From NCBI GenBank assembly GCA_038230275.1, contig JBBRNO010000120.1:1-21429 (forward strand): 21,429 nt of DNA, in the 5' to 3' direction. Numbering within the stretch: the first letter of the stretch is position 1; the number at the start of each line of letters is the position of its first letter. The translations under genes and the position numbers were made by a program. The DNA is from JANXXV01 sp038230275. Its GTDB lineage: Bacteria; Acidobacteriota; Terriglobia; Bryobacterales; Bryobacteraceae. Below, piece after piece: positions 14,047 to 21,429 of the stretch. The notes beneath the pieces were generated by a model. The model was not told the origin of the DNA and did no database searches. It worked only from the letters and a program-made list of their open reading frames with translations.

Positions 14047-15924
14047 CTACTTCAACAAATCATCAATCGTAGTAACCGCAATCGGATGGTAGCCAACCCG
14101 GGCCAACTTATAAATCTCTCTCGCCCGTTCCTTCCCCTCGGGCGTCTTCGCCAGTTCCTGATACAGCGGCTTGATATACTTCCGCCGGCCCACCTCAATC
14201 AAAAAGCTCTTCAGCCGCGCATCCGCGGGCGCGTAGTGATTCCGGATCGCCATCAACAACCACTGGTCCAAAATTTCACTATTCCCCGTCTTCGTGAGAT
14301 GGAACGCCGCGTCCAATTCCGCCATCTGCTTCGCGTCCAGCGTCTCCGGCAGAGCCGTTAGAAAATGCAACCACTCCTGCGTCGTCCAGCCCTTCACCGG
14401 AATCGCGGCCAACTTCGTCTTTCCCTGCTCCCAATCCTTTGCAAACGCCGCCACCTTCACAAACGCATCGGACGTAGCCCGAGGCGCACCAGCCGGCATC
14501 CCCGGCTTGTTTATCCACTCATCCAGCGGAATTTTCGCCGCCAGTTCCGGGCTCGCCGCTAACAGATTCTTCTGCAAATAATCCAGGAAATCCGCCGTCG
14601 TCACGCTCTGAAATGCGAAGTGATCGAAGTAGCCCTTCAAAAACGCATCGAATTTCTCGCGTCCGAACGCCTCCTCCAGACTCCGCAGAAACAGCATCCC
14701 TTTCACGTAAGGCACCTGCGTAAATCCGTCGTCCGGATCGCGGCCTTTCAAATCCACATGCAGCACCTGGTCCATCGGCTTCAGCGTCGCCATCTCGCGG
14801 TCCAGCTCCTCGCGTTCCAACACGGCTTCCATGTTGGCCCGCGCCTCGCCAAACACTTTCTCCTGAATGCGCCGCTCGAAATAGACGGTGAATCCTTCGT
14901 TTAACCAGAAGTCCCGCCACGTCGCGTTAGTCACCAGATTGCCAGACCACGAATGCGCCAACTCATGCGCCACCAAACTCACCAGACTCTTGTCGCCCGC
15001 CAGCACGGTCGGCGTCACAAACGTCAGCCGCGGGTTCTCCATGCCCCCGAATGGAAAACTTGGCGGTAATACCAGCAAATCGTAGCGGCCCCAGCGATAC
15101 GGCCCGTACAGGCTCTCAGCGGCCTTGATCATTGCCTCCGTGTCGCTGAATTCCTTCGCAGCCTTCACTACCACCGGGCGCTCCGCGTACACACCGGTGC
15201 GTTCACCCATCGGCGCGAAGGCAATGTCACCTACGGCGATCGCAATCAGGTACGACGGAATTCGTTGCGGCATGTGGAATGTATGCTCGCCGCGCAGTTT
15301 CGGATTCGGATCGTTCTCCGCGCTCATCACCGCCAGCAGTTCCTTCGGTGTGCGAATCTTCGCCGAGTACGTCTGCCGCACGCCTGGCGTGTCCTGCAAC
15401 GGAATCCAACTGCGGGTATGAATCGCCTCGCCCTGCGAAAACAGGAACGGATACTTCTTGCCGGCGGTCTGCGCGGGAGTCAGCCACTGCAGGCCGGAAG
15501 CCTCCGGACGGCTCGCGTACTTTATGCGAACGGCAGTCACCGTAGGCGGCAGTTCGATAGTCAATGGCGCGCCCAGAATCGGATCGTTCGTGCCCACAGT
15601 GAACTTCGCGTCCGCGAAGGTCTTGCCATCCGCCGAACTCTCCGCCTTTTCGATATCCAGGCTGCGCGTGTCCAGAATAATCGGCCCTTCTTTATATGCC
15701 GCCGCTCTCTCAACGGTCAGCGTCGCGGTCCCCTGCAGCACTTTCCGCGGGAATAACACATCCAGATCCAGCGCCACGCCGGTCACGCGAATCTGCTCCG
15801 GGTTCGAGTACGAATGCAGGTCTTTGCGCTCGTCCGGCGCGGGCTGAGGTTTTTCCATGGTGGTTGTCTTGGGAGTAGTGCAGGCTGCGGAAAAGAGGAG
15901 AGTGAAGATCGCGAGAAGTCTCAC
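14047..15924 (-). CDS. M1-family zinc aminopeptidase, exported
   Basis: This gluzincin aminopeptidase has 625 residues and resembles the LTA4-hydrolase/ColAP branch of M1. The exopeptidase motif GGMEN is at 293-297, and the zinc site H320-E-L-A-H324 with NE343GF follows 18 residues later (HEXXH-x18-E, complete). The N-terminal beta-saddle domain occupies about residues 45-235 and a helical C-terminal domain the rest, beginning near 475. The N-terminus MRLLAIFTLLFSAACTT is a signal peptide with a possible, imperfect lipobox (S-A-A-C), so the enzyme probably works in the periplasm trimming peptides from the N-terminus. Start GTG 15924 has a TATGAT box six bases before it. It follows the M23 gene by 18 bases and probably shares its transcript as well. 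Confidence 0.93.
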   Translation of the reverse strand: MRLLAIFTLLFSAACTTPKTTTMEKPQPAPDERKDLHSYSNPEQIRVTGVALDLDVLFPRKVLQGTATLTVERAAAYKEGPIILDTRSLDIEKAESSADGKTFADAKFTVGTNDPILGAPLTIELPPTVTAVRIKYASRPEASGLQWLTPAQTAGKKYPFLFSQGEAIHTRSWIPLQDTPGVRQTYSAKIRTPKELLAVMSAENDPNPKLRGEHTFHMPQRIPSYLIAIAVGDIAFAPMGERTGVYAERPVVVKAAKEFSDTEAMIKAAESLYGPYRWGRYDLLVLPPSFPFGGMENPRLTFVTPTVLAGDKSLVSLVAHELAHSWSGNLVTNATWRDFWLNEGFTVYFERRIQEKVFGEARANMEAVLEREELDREMATLKPMDQVLHVDLKGRDPDDGFTQVPYVKGMLFLRSLEEAFGREKFDAFLKGYFDHFAFQSVTTADFLDYLQKNLLAASPELAAKIPLDEWINKPGMPAGAPRATSDAFVKVAAFAKDWEQGKTKLAAIPVKGWTTQEWLHFLTALPETLDAKQMAELDAAFHLTKTGNSEILDQWLLMAIRNHYAPADARLKSFLIEVGRRKYIKPLYQELAKTPEGKERAREIYKLARVGYHPIAVTTIDDLLK

Positions 15925-15930
15925 GATTCC

Positions 15931-15936
15931 ATCATA
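15931..15936 (-). promoter_or_regulatory. candidate -10 box (TATGAT) six bases before a GTG start
   Basis: On the minus strand TATGAT lies six bases before the GTG start of the M1 aminopeptidase, in the short gap after the M23 stop. The spacing would place the transcription start at the GTG (leaderless). No -35 match is visible. GATGGA, three bases before GTG, is a rival explanation as a poor ribosome site. Confidence 0.35.
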
Positions 15937-15942
15937 AGCAAC

Positions 15943-16443
15943 TTACAGCCTGGCCTCCGCATGCAAGGCCTTCATCAATAGAGGATACGGATTCAGTGGC
16001 GTCCCCTGCCACCATTTCTTATCGCGCTTCAGTTCAAAGATGGCGAAGTGCAGGTGGGGTGTTTTTGGGTTTGCGTTTCCGGTGGAGCCCACGTACCCCA
16101 GCACTTCACCCCGTCTCAAGAAGCGCCCTTCCTTGAGACCGTCAGCGTAGCAATCCAGGTGTGCGTAATAGTAGCTGAACTCTTCCTCAGCGTCGAACTG
16201 ATACACGGTGATTCCGCCGGGCTTGCTCAGAAACAGCTTTTTCACCACTCCGTCCACCACCGCGTGAACCGGCGTCCCGCGCGACGCAAGAATGTCGACC
16301 GCTTCATGCTGCCGGTCGCTGCCCCGAGTCTGCGTGTAGGTGTCCTGAATGTCTGAAGTTCGAAGTCCCGTAATCGGCAGGCTGATCCGCGGGGTCTCTC
16401 CCCCGGCGACGCCCAACCACAGCATCCACATCGCGAACCGCAT
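15943..16443 (-). CDS. M23-family metallopeptidase (LytM type)
   Basis: The 166-residue product has a signal-like N-terminus (MRFAMWMLWLGVAGGETP) and a single LytM/M23 domain: H46-x3-D50 in RQHEAVDILASRGTPV, YYYAHLD (His95), RRGEVLGYVGSTGNA and the HLHF motif (His130, His132). All zinc-binding and catalytic histidines are present, so it may be an active peptidoglycan endopeptidase rather than a degenerate activator. It is short, with no coiled coil or LysM. Start ATG 16443 has AAGGA seven bases upstream. It begins three bases after the L,D-transpeptidase stop, so two cell-wall enzymes of opposite action (cross-link cleavage and cross-link formation) are co-transcribed. Confidence 0.92.
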   Translation of the reverse strand: MRFAMWMLWLGVAGGETPRISLPITGLRTSDIQDTYTQTRGSDRQHEAVDILASRGTPVHAVVDGVVKKLFLSKPGGITVYQFDAEEEFSYYYAHLDCYADGLKEGRFLRRGEVLGYVGSTGNANPKTPHLHFAIFELKRDKKWWQGTPLNPYPLLMKALHAEARL

Positions 16444-16446
16444 CGC

Positions 16447-17346
16447 CTATTCCTTCAAGTGTACCGGCGTCTTGGGACCGACGATACCAGCCAATTCCAG
16501 GGCATCCCAGTTGGTCAACCGGATGCAGCCATGCGATTGCGTGTGTCCTACCGTGGAAGGCTCCGGGGTGCCGTGAATGCCGTAGTGGAGCTTCGATAGG
16601 CCGATCCAAACCAACCCTACCGGGTTATTGGGCCCGGCTGCAATCTTGGCCTTTTCATCCGTTGCTTCGGCGTTCCAAAAGAGGCTCGGATCGTAAAAAA
16701 AAGCAGGATTTCGCAGAACCGTAGTCACCACCCAGCTTCCAATGGGCAGCGGGTCTTTCTCGCTTCCAATGGTCGCCGGATATTGCGCGATCACTTTGCC
16801 CGATGCGTCCAGCGCACTCACTACCATAATCGATTTGCTGACGCTTACCGATGCCGCCTTGGGAAGCGGCTCCTTTTCGATGCTTGGCACAAATATATCC
16901 ACCCCCGCCTTGTCCAATTTCCTACCCGGATTCAGCTTCCGAAGCAGTGCCGGGCTGATATGAAATTTTTCGCCAAGTCCTTCCACTGCCGATTCGTAGC
17001 CCAGGCGGGGCAGCTTCGCTTTTTCCATCATGTCCACCGGAGCTTTTTCAAACGGACCGAGGACGTCTTCCGGAGTGATGGTGTACTTTACCAGAACCGG
17101 CGCCGCGTCGCTCATCAGACGCTTCCATGTCGCTTGGTCTACCCGGCCCGTGACCTTAAGACCACCCGCAGTCTGATACCCGGAAACGGCATGTTGAAAA
17201 CTTGCGCCCGCATTGCCATCGATTTCGCCCACCGAAAAATGGGCCCGGCACAGCAAGATCTGCTGCTTCACCAAGTTACTCACCGCTGCTGGAGCTGCCG
17301 GTAGCGCGGCACTGAGCAGGACGAACCCAACGAGCATTAGTCGCAT
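16447..17346 (-). CDS. L,D-transpeptidase (YkuD/ErfK family)
   Basis: The product has 299 residues from ATG 17346. It has a signal peptide (MRLMLVGFVLLSAALPAAPA), a peptidoglycan-binding-like region at about 24-80 (GLKVTGRVDQATWKRL), a LysM-like stretch at about 115-153 (AVEGLGEKFHISPALLRKLN), and the YkuD catalytic domain at about 169-297. Catalytic residues are His258 in HYGIHGTPEP and Cys274 in QSHGCIRL, the classic SHGCIR motif. The enzyme makes 3-3 cross-links in peptidoglycan or attaches proteins to it. The open frame runs upstream to 17499, but that extension crosses the divergent gene's promoter and lacks signal features. ATG 17355 is a near alternative. There is no clear ribosome site before either ATG. 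Confidence 0.93.
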   Translation of the reverse strand: MRLMLVGFVLLSAALPAAPAAVSNLVKQQILLCRAHFSVGEIDGNAGASFQHAVSGYQTAGGLKVTGRVDQATWKRLMSDAAPVLVKYTITPEDVLGPFEKAPVDMMEKAKLPRLGYESAVEGLGEKFHISPALLRKLNPGRKLDKAGVDIFVPSIEKEPLPKAASVSVSKSIMVVSALDASGKVIAQYPATIGSEKDPLPIGSWVVTTVLRNPAFFYDPSLFWNAEATDEKAKIAAGPNNPVGLVWIGLSKLHYGIHGTPEPSTVGHTQSHGCIRLTNWDALELAGIVGPKTPVHLKE

Positions 17347-17386
17347 TTCACACATTGGAGGTGGAACCGGTGGAAATGTTTCGCGA

Positions 17387-17392
17387 TACGAT
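17387..17392 (+). promoter_or_regulatory. candidate -10 box (TACGAT) before the DUF1549/DUF1553 gene
   Basis: TACGAT lies nine bases before ATG 17402 in the gap between the divergent L,D-transpeptidase and DUF1549/DUF1553 genes. A start 6-7 bases downstream would give a leader of two or three bases. GGAGG at 17357-17361 lies too far from any in-frame ATG (33 bases or more) to set the start. Confidence 0.25.
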
Positions 17393-17401
17393 ATGCAGAG
17401 C

Positions 17402-20400
17402 ATGACTATGCGCCTTCTTCTGGCACTCGCGTTCGCGACCTGGGCGCAGGCCCAGACACCCGCGCCGTCCGAGTTTTTCGAAAAACAAGTACGGCCCATA
17501 TTGGCTGAGCGTTGCTACGCGTGCCACTCCGCCGCCAGCCAACCGGTGATGGGACAACTGCGGCTCGACAATCGCGACGGCATTCTCAAAGGAGGGTCAC
17601 GCGGACCGGCGGTGGTTCCGGGCAGCACGGAAAGCCTGCTTATCAAATCAATCCGTCACGAAGGGGCCTTGAAAATGCCGCCCGGCGGCAAGCTGCAGGA
17701 TGCGGACATCGCCGTTCTAGCGGAGTGGGTGAAGGTGGGCGCGCCGTGGGGCGTCACCGCGCCGGCCACCACAACTGCCGTGCCTGCCGCGAAGTTCTGG
17801 TCGCTCGCTGCCGTGCGCGATCCGGCCATCCCCGCCGTCAGGAACCAGGCATGGGTCCGGAATGAAATCGACGGCTTCCTGCTGGCGGCATTGGAAGCCA
17901 AGGGATTAAAGCCCGCTCCGCCAGCTGATAAACGGACTCTGCTCCGCCGCGCGACTTACGATCTGACCGGACTGCCGCCGACCCCGGATGAGATCCATCG
18001 CTTCCTGAAAGATGAGTCGCCGGACGCGTTCGCCAAAACGATTGATCGCCTGCTCGCCTCACCGCGCTACGGCGAACGTTGGGGACGGCACTGGCTGGAC
18101 GTTGCGCGCTACAGCGACTCCAATGGCCTGGACGAAAACCTGGTCTTCGTCAACGCCTGGCGCTATCGCGACTACGTTATTAAGGCGTTCAATCAAGACA
18201 AGCCCTACGACCAGTTTGTTCAGGAGCAACTGGCCGGCGACTTGCTACCCAAGAGCAACGATGCGATTACAAACTACGACCGGCTGACTGCCACCGGCTT
18301 CCTCTCTCTGGGCGCGAAGATGCTGGCTGAAGACGATCCGGCGAAGATGGAAATGGACATTGTCGACGAGCAGGTAGACACCACCGCCCGCGCACTGATG
18401 GGGCTGACGGTAGGTTGCGCGCGCTGCCACGATCACAAGTTCGATCCCATTCCTACCGCCGATTACTACTCCCTGGCCGGCATATTCCGCAGCACCAAGA
18501 CCATGGAGAATTTCAAGGTGGTGGCGCGCTGGCAGGAACATGTTCTGGCCCCCGATGCGGATCGCGAAAAACTGCGGGCCTATGAAAAGCAATTGGAGGA
18601 TAGGCGAAAAGAGATTGAGGCTATCACCAAACCGGCGAACAAAGATCTGCAGACCGCGGCACGCACCAAGGTGGCCGCCTATCTCACCGGTGGCGCCGAA
18701 TTAATGCGCAGCGAAGATGTGAAGTTGGAACACGGCAGCGGTCCCGGCGTTATCGAGTTTGACCATGCGTTCGCACACGAAAAAGAGTTCGCGTTCGATG
18801 TCCCCCGCGACGGTCTCTATCAGATGGAATTCCACTACTCCTCCGCCGAGGCGCGCTCCGTTGCGCTTTACATCAATGATGAATTGATGAAGTCGCAGGC
18901 ATTGGCCGCGGCCACCGGCACAGCAACGCCCGATACGTGGAGCGCTGAAGGCGTTTTCCAATTCGCCGCCGGCAAGAACACTATACGGCTGGAGCGGCCT
19001 GCCAACTTCTTTCCGCAAACCGACAAGTTCCTGCTGAAGCCCTATTCCAACGCGGCGCCGCCACAGACTGCGCAGCAGCTTGCACGCAAACTGCAATTGA
19101 ATCCGGAGTTCCTCTCGCAATGGGCCGGCTTCCTGCGGCGTACGAAGGAAGATCCCAATTCCGTGATGCGCGATTGGCACCGTGCCGCCGCGGCCGAGTA
19201 TCCGCAGGTGGCCGCCACGTATCAGCGGGCATTCGACGAAGCGGATCATGCGGAAAAGCCAGACGACCGGCAGAAGCTGTTGAAGGAAGTTCTTTACGAC
19301 AAATTCGGCCCATTCGCCGGGCCGCCGAATGCCACGCCCTACTATCCCGCCGCGATCGCTGCGCAGGTGAAGAAACTGGAAGCGGATTTGAAACAGCTGG
19401 AAAAAGACAAGCCGGTATACCCGCTGGCGATGGGAGTCACCGAGGGGACCATCGCCAACTGCCGCATCCATCTCCGCGGCAGTCACTTGACGCTGGGTGA
19501 GGAAGTGCCCCGGCGGTTTCTGCGCGCGGCCTCAGTTGAGAACCAACCGGCCATTCCGCCGGAGCACAGCGGGCGTCTGGAGTTTGCCAATTGGCTCACT
19601 GATCCTAAGCATCCGCTCACTAGCCGCGTGATGGTGAATCGCATCTGGCGCTGGCATTTCGGCACCGGCATCGTGGCCACCGTGGATAACTTCGGAAGGT
19701 TAGGCGAGATGCCGTCCAATCAGGACTTGCTCGATTGGCTCGCTCGCCGCTTTGTCTCCTCGGGTTGGTCCATTAAGCAAATGCACCGCACGATGATGCT
19801 CTCCAGTGCCTACCAGATGAGCGCCCAATCGGACGACAAGGCAATGAATGCCGACCCGGAAGACCGGCTGCTGTGGCGCGTGAACCGGCGCCGTTTGGAA
19901 GCGGAGGAGATCCGCGACGCACTCTACGCCGTAAGCGGCCAGTTGGATGAAACCATGGGCGGCACCATGTTGAAATTCAAAGAGCGGGAATACGTCACCA
20001 GCACGTCAAACCGGGACACCACCGATTACGATTCGCCACGCCGGGCCGTTTACATGCCGGTAGTTCGCAGTTCGCTCTACGACGTATTCCAGGCGTTCGA
20101 CTTCGGCGACCCCAGCGTGATCAACGGCGACCGGCCGTCCACCATCGTTGCCCCGCAGGCGCTATTCCTGATGAACGGGTCGCCGGTGTTGAAGACCAGC
20201 CGCAAGCTGGCGGAGTTGTTAATTGGGCAGACAGTGGACCCCAGCGAACGAATTGCCGCTGCCTTCGAGCGCGCTTTCGGCCGTCCGCCAACCGCGGACG
20301 ATCGCACTCGCAGCATGGCGTTTCTTGCCAAGGCCGACCAGGCCTACACCCCGCACGAGGCCGACGCGAAAGCCCGGGAAGTGAAAGTGTGGCAAAGTTT

Positions 20401-20446
20401 CTGTAAGGCGCTGATGTCGGCGAACGAATTTGTGTACGTGGATTAA
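17402..20446 (+). CDS. secreted DUF1549/DUF1553 protein with planctomycete-type cytochrome c domain
   Basis: The 1014-residue product has a signal peptide (MTMRLLLALAFATWAQAQ). Next is a planctomycete-type cytochrome c domain at about 24-118 with heme site C38-x2-C41-H42 and probable axial Met92 (KMPPG). DUF1549 spans about 150-360 (LLRRATYDLTGLPPTPDEI, YGERWGRHWLDVARYSDSNG) and contains a second CxxCH at 339-343 (GCARCHDHKFDPI). A coiled stretch at 380-415 and a beta-sandwich insertion at about 437-547 follow (GLYQMEFHYSSAEARSVALYI, carbohydrate-binding-like). DUF1553 covers about 720-1012 (ANWLTDPKHPLTSRVMVNRI, RFVSSGWSIKQMHRTMMLS). Such proteins are common in Planctomycetes and Acidobacteria and suspected in polysaccharide breakdown, without proof. 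ATG 17402 was chosen; 17393 and 17408 are also possible. The DUF1501 gene follows after three bases. Confidence 0.92.
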   Translation: MTMRLLLALAFATWAQAQTPAPSEFFEKQVRPILAERCYACHSAASQPVMGQLRLDNRDGILKGGSRGPAVVPGSTESLLIKSIRHEGALKMPPGGKLQDADIAVLAEWVKVGAPWGVTAPATTTAVPAAKFWSLAAVRDPAIPAVRNQAWVRNEIDGFLLAALEAKGLKPAPPADKRTLLRRATYDLTGLPPTPDEIHRFLKDESPDAFAKTIDRLLASPRYGERWGRHWLDVARYSDSNGLDENLVFVNAWRYRDYVIKAFNQDKPYDQFVQEQLAGDLLPKSNDAITNYDRLTATGFLSLGAKMLAEDDPAKMEMDIVDEQVDTTARALMGLTVGCARCHDHKFDPIPTADYYSLAGIFRSTKTMENFKVVARWQEHVLAPDADREKLRAYEKQLEDRRKEIEAITKPANKDLQTAARTKVAAYLTGGAELMRSEDVKLEHGSGPGVIEFDHAFAHEKEFAFDVPRDGLYQMEFHYSSAEARSVALYINDELMKSQALAAATGTATPDTWSAEGVFQFAAGKNTIRLERPANFFPQTDKFLLKPYSNAAPPQTAQQLARKLQLNPEFLSQWAGFLRRTKEDPNSVMRDWHRAAAAEYPQVAATYQRAFDEADHAEKPDDRQKLLKEVLYDKFGPFAGPPNATPYYPAAIAAQVKKLEADLKQLEKDKPVYPLAMGVTEGTIANCRIHLRGSHLTLGEEVPRRFLRAASVENQPAIPPEHSGRLEFANWLTDPKHPLTSRVMVNRIWRWHFGTGIVATVDNFGRLGEMPSNQDLLDWLARRFVSSGWSIKQMHRTMMLSSAYQMSAQSDDKAMNADPEDRLLWRVNRRRLEAEEIRDALYAVSGQLDETMGGTMLKFKEREYVTSTSNRDTTDYDSPRRAVYMPVVRSSLYDVFQAFDFGDPSVINGDRPSTIVAPQALFLMNGSPVLKTSRKLAELLIGQTVDPSERIAAAFERAFGRPPTADDRTRSMAFLAKADQAYTPHEADAKAREVKVWQSFCKALMSANEFVYVD

Positions 20447-20449
20447 ACG

Positions 20450-21429
20450 ATGAACAGTCATTGGAACAGCTTCGGAAAACGGCCCACGCGCCGCGAAATG
20501 TTGCGTTCTTCCAGCGCCGGCTTCGGCAGCCTCGCACTCTCGGCCTTATTGGGGCAGGAAGCGCTGGCCAAAGACAATCCGCTCGCGCCGCATGAGCCGC
20601 ACTTCGCTCCCAAGGCCAAGCGGGTAGTTTTTCTTTTCATGCATGGCGGCCCCTCGCAGGTGGACACCTTCGATTACAAGCCGCTGCTCAATCGCGACAG
20701 TGGCAAGCCGCTGCCGTTCGCCAAACCGCGCGTCGTCTCTAGCGAGACTGGTAACCTGCTGCGCTCCCCGTGGTCGTTCAAGCAGCACGGTCAGAGTGGG
20801 ATGTGGGTCAGCAGTCTGTTCCCGCGCGTGGCCGAATGCGTGGACGATTTGTGCATGATCAATTCCATGGTCGGGTCCAACTCGCGGCACGGCGGGGCAC
20901 TGCTGGAACTCCACACCGGCAGCGATACGTTCGTCCGGCCCAGCATGGGCTCCTGGGTTACCTACGGGCTGGGCACGGAGAACCAGAATCTGCCGGGCTT
21001 CATTACCATCTGTCCCACGCTCACGCACGGCGGCGCGAACAATTGGAGTTCGGCGTTTCTGCCCGCGGCTTTTCAGGGCACGCCCATCGGCAACGCCGGT
21101 GTAGGTTCAGAGAACGCGAAGATTCCTTTCATCTCCAATAGCGAAACGCCGCGCGACGTGCAACGGTTGGAACTCGACTTCGCCCAGGAAATGAGCCGCG
21201 ATCAGATGCAGCACACCGGCCCCGATGCCGCCCTGGAAGGCCGCATCAACTCGTTCGAACTCGCCTTCCGCATGCAGACGGCGGCGCCGGAATTGCAGGA
21301 TCTTTCGAAGGAAACGGAGGCGACCCGCAAGCTATATGGCCTGGACAATCCCCGCACCGCGAACTTCGGACGCCAGTGCCTGATGGCTCGCCGGTTCTGT
21401 GAGCGTGGCGTACGATTCGTACAGGTGAC
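20450..21429 (+). CDS. DUF1501 (sulfatase-like) protein, Tat-exported, 3'-truncated by window
   Basis: About 326 residues of a normally 450-490-residue protein are visible; the frame stays open to the last base. The N-terminus has a twin-arginine signal (TRREMLRSSSAGFG followed by SLALSALLG), so the protein is exported folded, perhaps with a cofactor. Then comes the DUF1501 body: AKRVVFLFMHGGPSQVDTFD, the stretch GKPLPFAKPRV, VDDLCMINSMVGSNSRHGGA and LPGFITICP. DUF1501 belongs to the alkaline-phosphatase/sulfatase superfamily fold, and some members are annotated as sulfatases, but no formylglycine-type motif is seen in this part. It starts three bases after the DUF1549/DUF1553 stop, the standard pairing of these families, which points to a joint extracytoplasmic task. 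Confidence 0.93.
   Translation, partial: MNSHWNSFGKRPTRREMLRSSSAGFGSLALSALLGQEALAKDNPLAPHEPHFAPKAKRVVFLFMHGGPSQVDTFDYKPLLNRDSGKPLPFAKPRVVSSETGNLLRSPWSFKQHGQSGMWVSSLFPRVAECVDDLCMINSMVGSNSRHGGALLELHTGSDTFVRPSMGSWVTYGLGTENQNLPGFITICPTLTHGGANNWSSAFLPAAFQGTPIGNAGVGSENAKIPFISNSETPRDVQRLELDFAQEMSRDQMQHTGPDAALEGRINSFELAFRMQTAAPELQDLSKETEATRKLYGLDNPRTANFGRQCLMARRFCERGVRFVQV

Noticed and set aside
14519..14920. 133-codon ORF in another minus frame within the M1 aminopeptidase
   Set aside because: Frame-shifted shadow of the catalytic region (HEXXH part) of the real gene.
17213..17401. Extension of the DUF1549/DUF1553 gene upstream to 17213
   Set aside because: It would overlap the divergent L,D-transpeptidase start and bury a clear signal peptide 60 residues inside the protein.
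17356..17499. Extension of the L,D-transpeptidase upstream to 17499
   Set aside because: Overlaps the divergent gene; the signal peptide begins only at about 17346.

Overview
The window looks like chromosomal DNA of an acidobacterium of the Bryobacterales/Solibacter type. This is inferred from gene content: a BNR-repeat protein ending in the C-terminal domain first described in Solibacter (TIGR03437), a DUF1549/DUF1553 cytochrome-like protein paired with a Tat-exported DUF1501 protein, a Gfo/Idh/MocA oxidoreductase, bacillithiol synthesis (BshA), and high-GC codon use with many GTG/TTG starts. I saw no rRNA, tRNA, CRISPR array, transposase or phage gene.

Layout, left to right. (1) Positions 1-907: 3' part of a Gfo/Idh/MocA oxidoreductase. 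(2) 1121-2696, minus strand: a three-gene unit coding for a secreted FecR-domain protein with Gly- and Pro-rich tails, a small secreted helical protein, and a 52-residue protein with 11 cysteines. (3) 2833-4728: secreted BNR/TIGR03437 protein. (4) 4808-8693: compact plus-strand operon of an exported methyltransferase-fold protein, an orphan HisKA_3 sensor kinase, a beta-propeller lipoprotein and bshA, the last three joined by ATGA overlaps. A 160-residue minus-strand ORF runs into the bshA 3' end. (5) 9250-13203: an ECF sigma factor and its zinc-binding anti-sigma factor (TGATG overlap), rsmA, a broken gltX and a NodU/CmcH-type carbamoyltransferase. (6) 17346-13240, minus strand: L,D-transpeptidase, M23 peptidase and M1 aminopeptidase (an envelope/peptide-processing set), then a DUF433 antitoxin-like gene and a hicA-hicB toxin-antitoxin pair. 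(7) 17402-21429, plus strand: the DUF1549/DUF1553 protein and a DUF1501 protein cut by the window end.

Most notable observation: the 190 bp after rsmA are a gltX (glutamyl-tRNA synthetase) remnant that keeps the start of the gene, including the HIGH-type motif, and apparently its last ~25 codons. The middle (over 1 kb in a normal gene) is gone and a frameshift lies in the N-terminal part. Other points are an anti-sigma factor with a TonB-C-like periplasmic domain, a degenerate GHKL-ATPase-like ORF convergent with bshA, a translationally coupled Cys-rich miniprotein, an orphan plus-strand terminator in front of hicA, and TANNNT boxes so close to several GTG/ATG starts that leaderless mRNAs are plausible.
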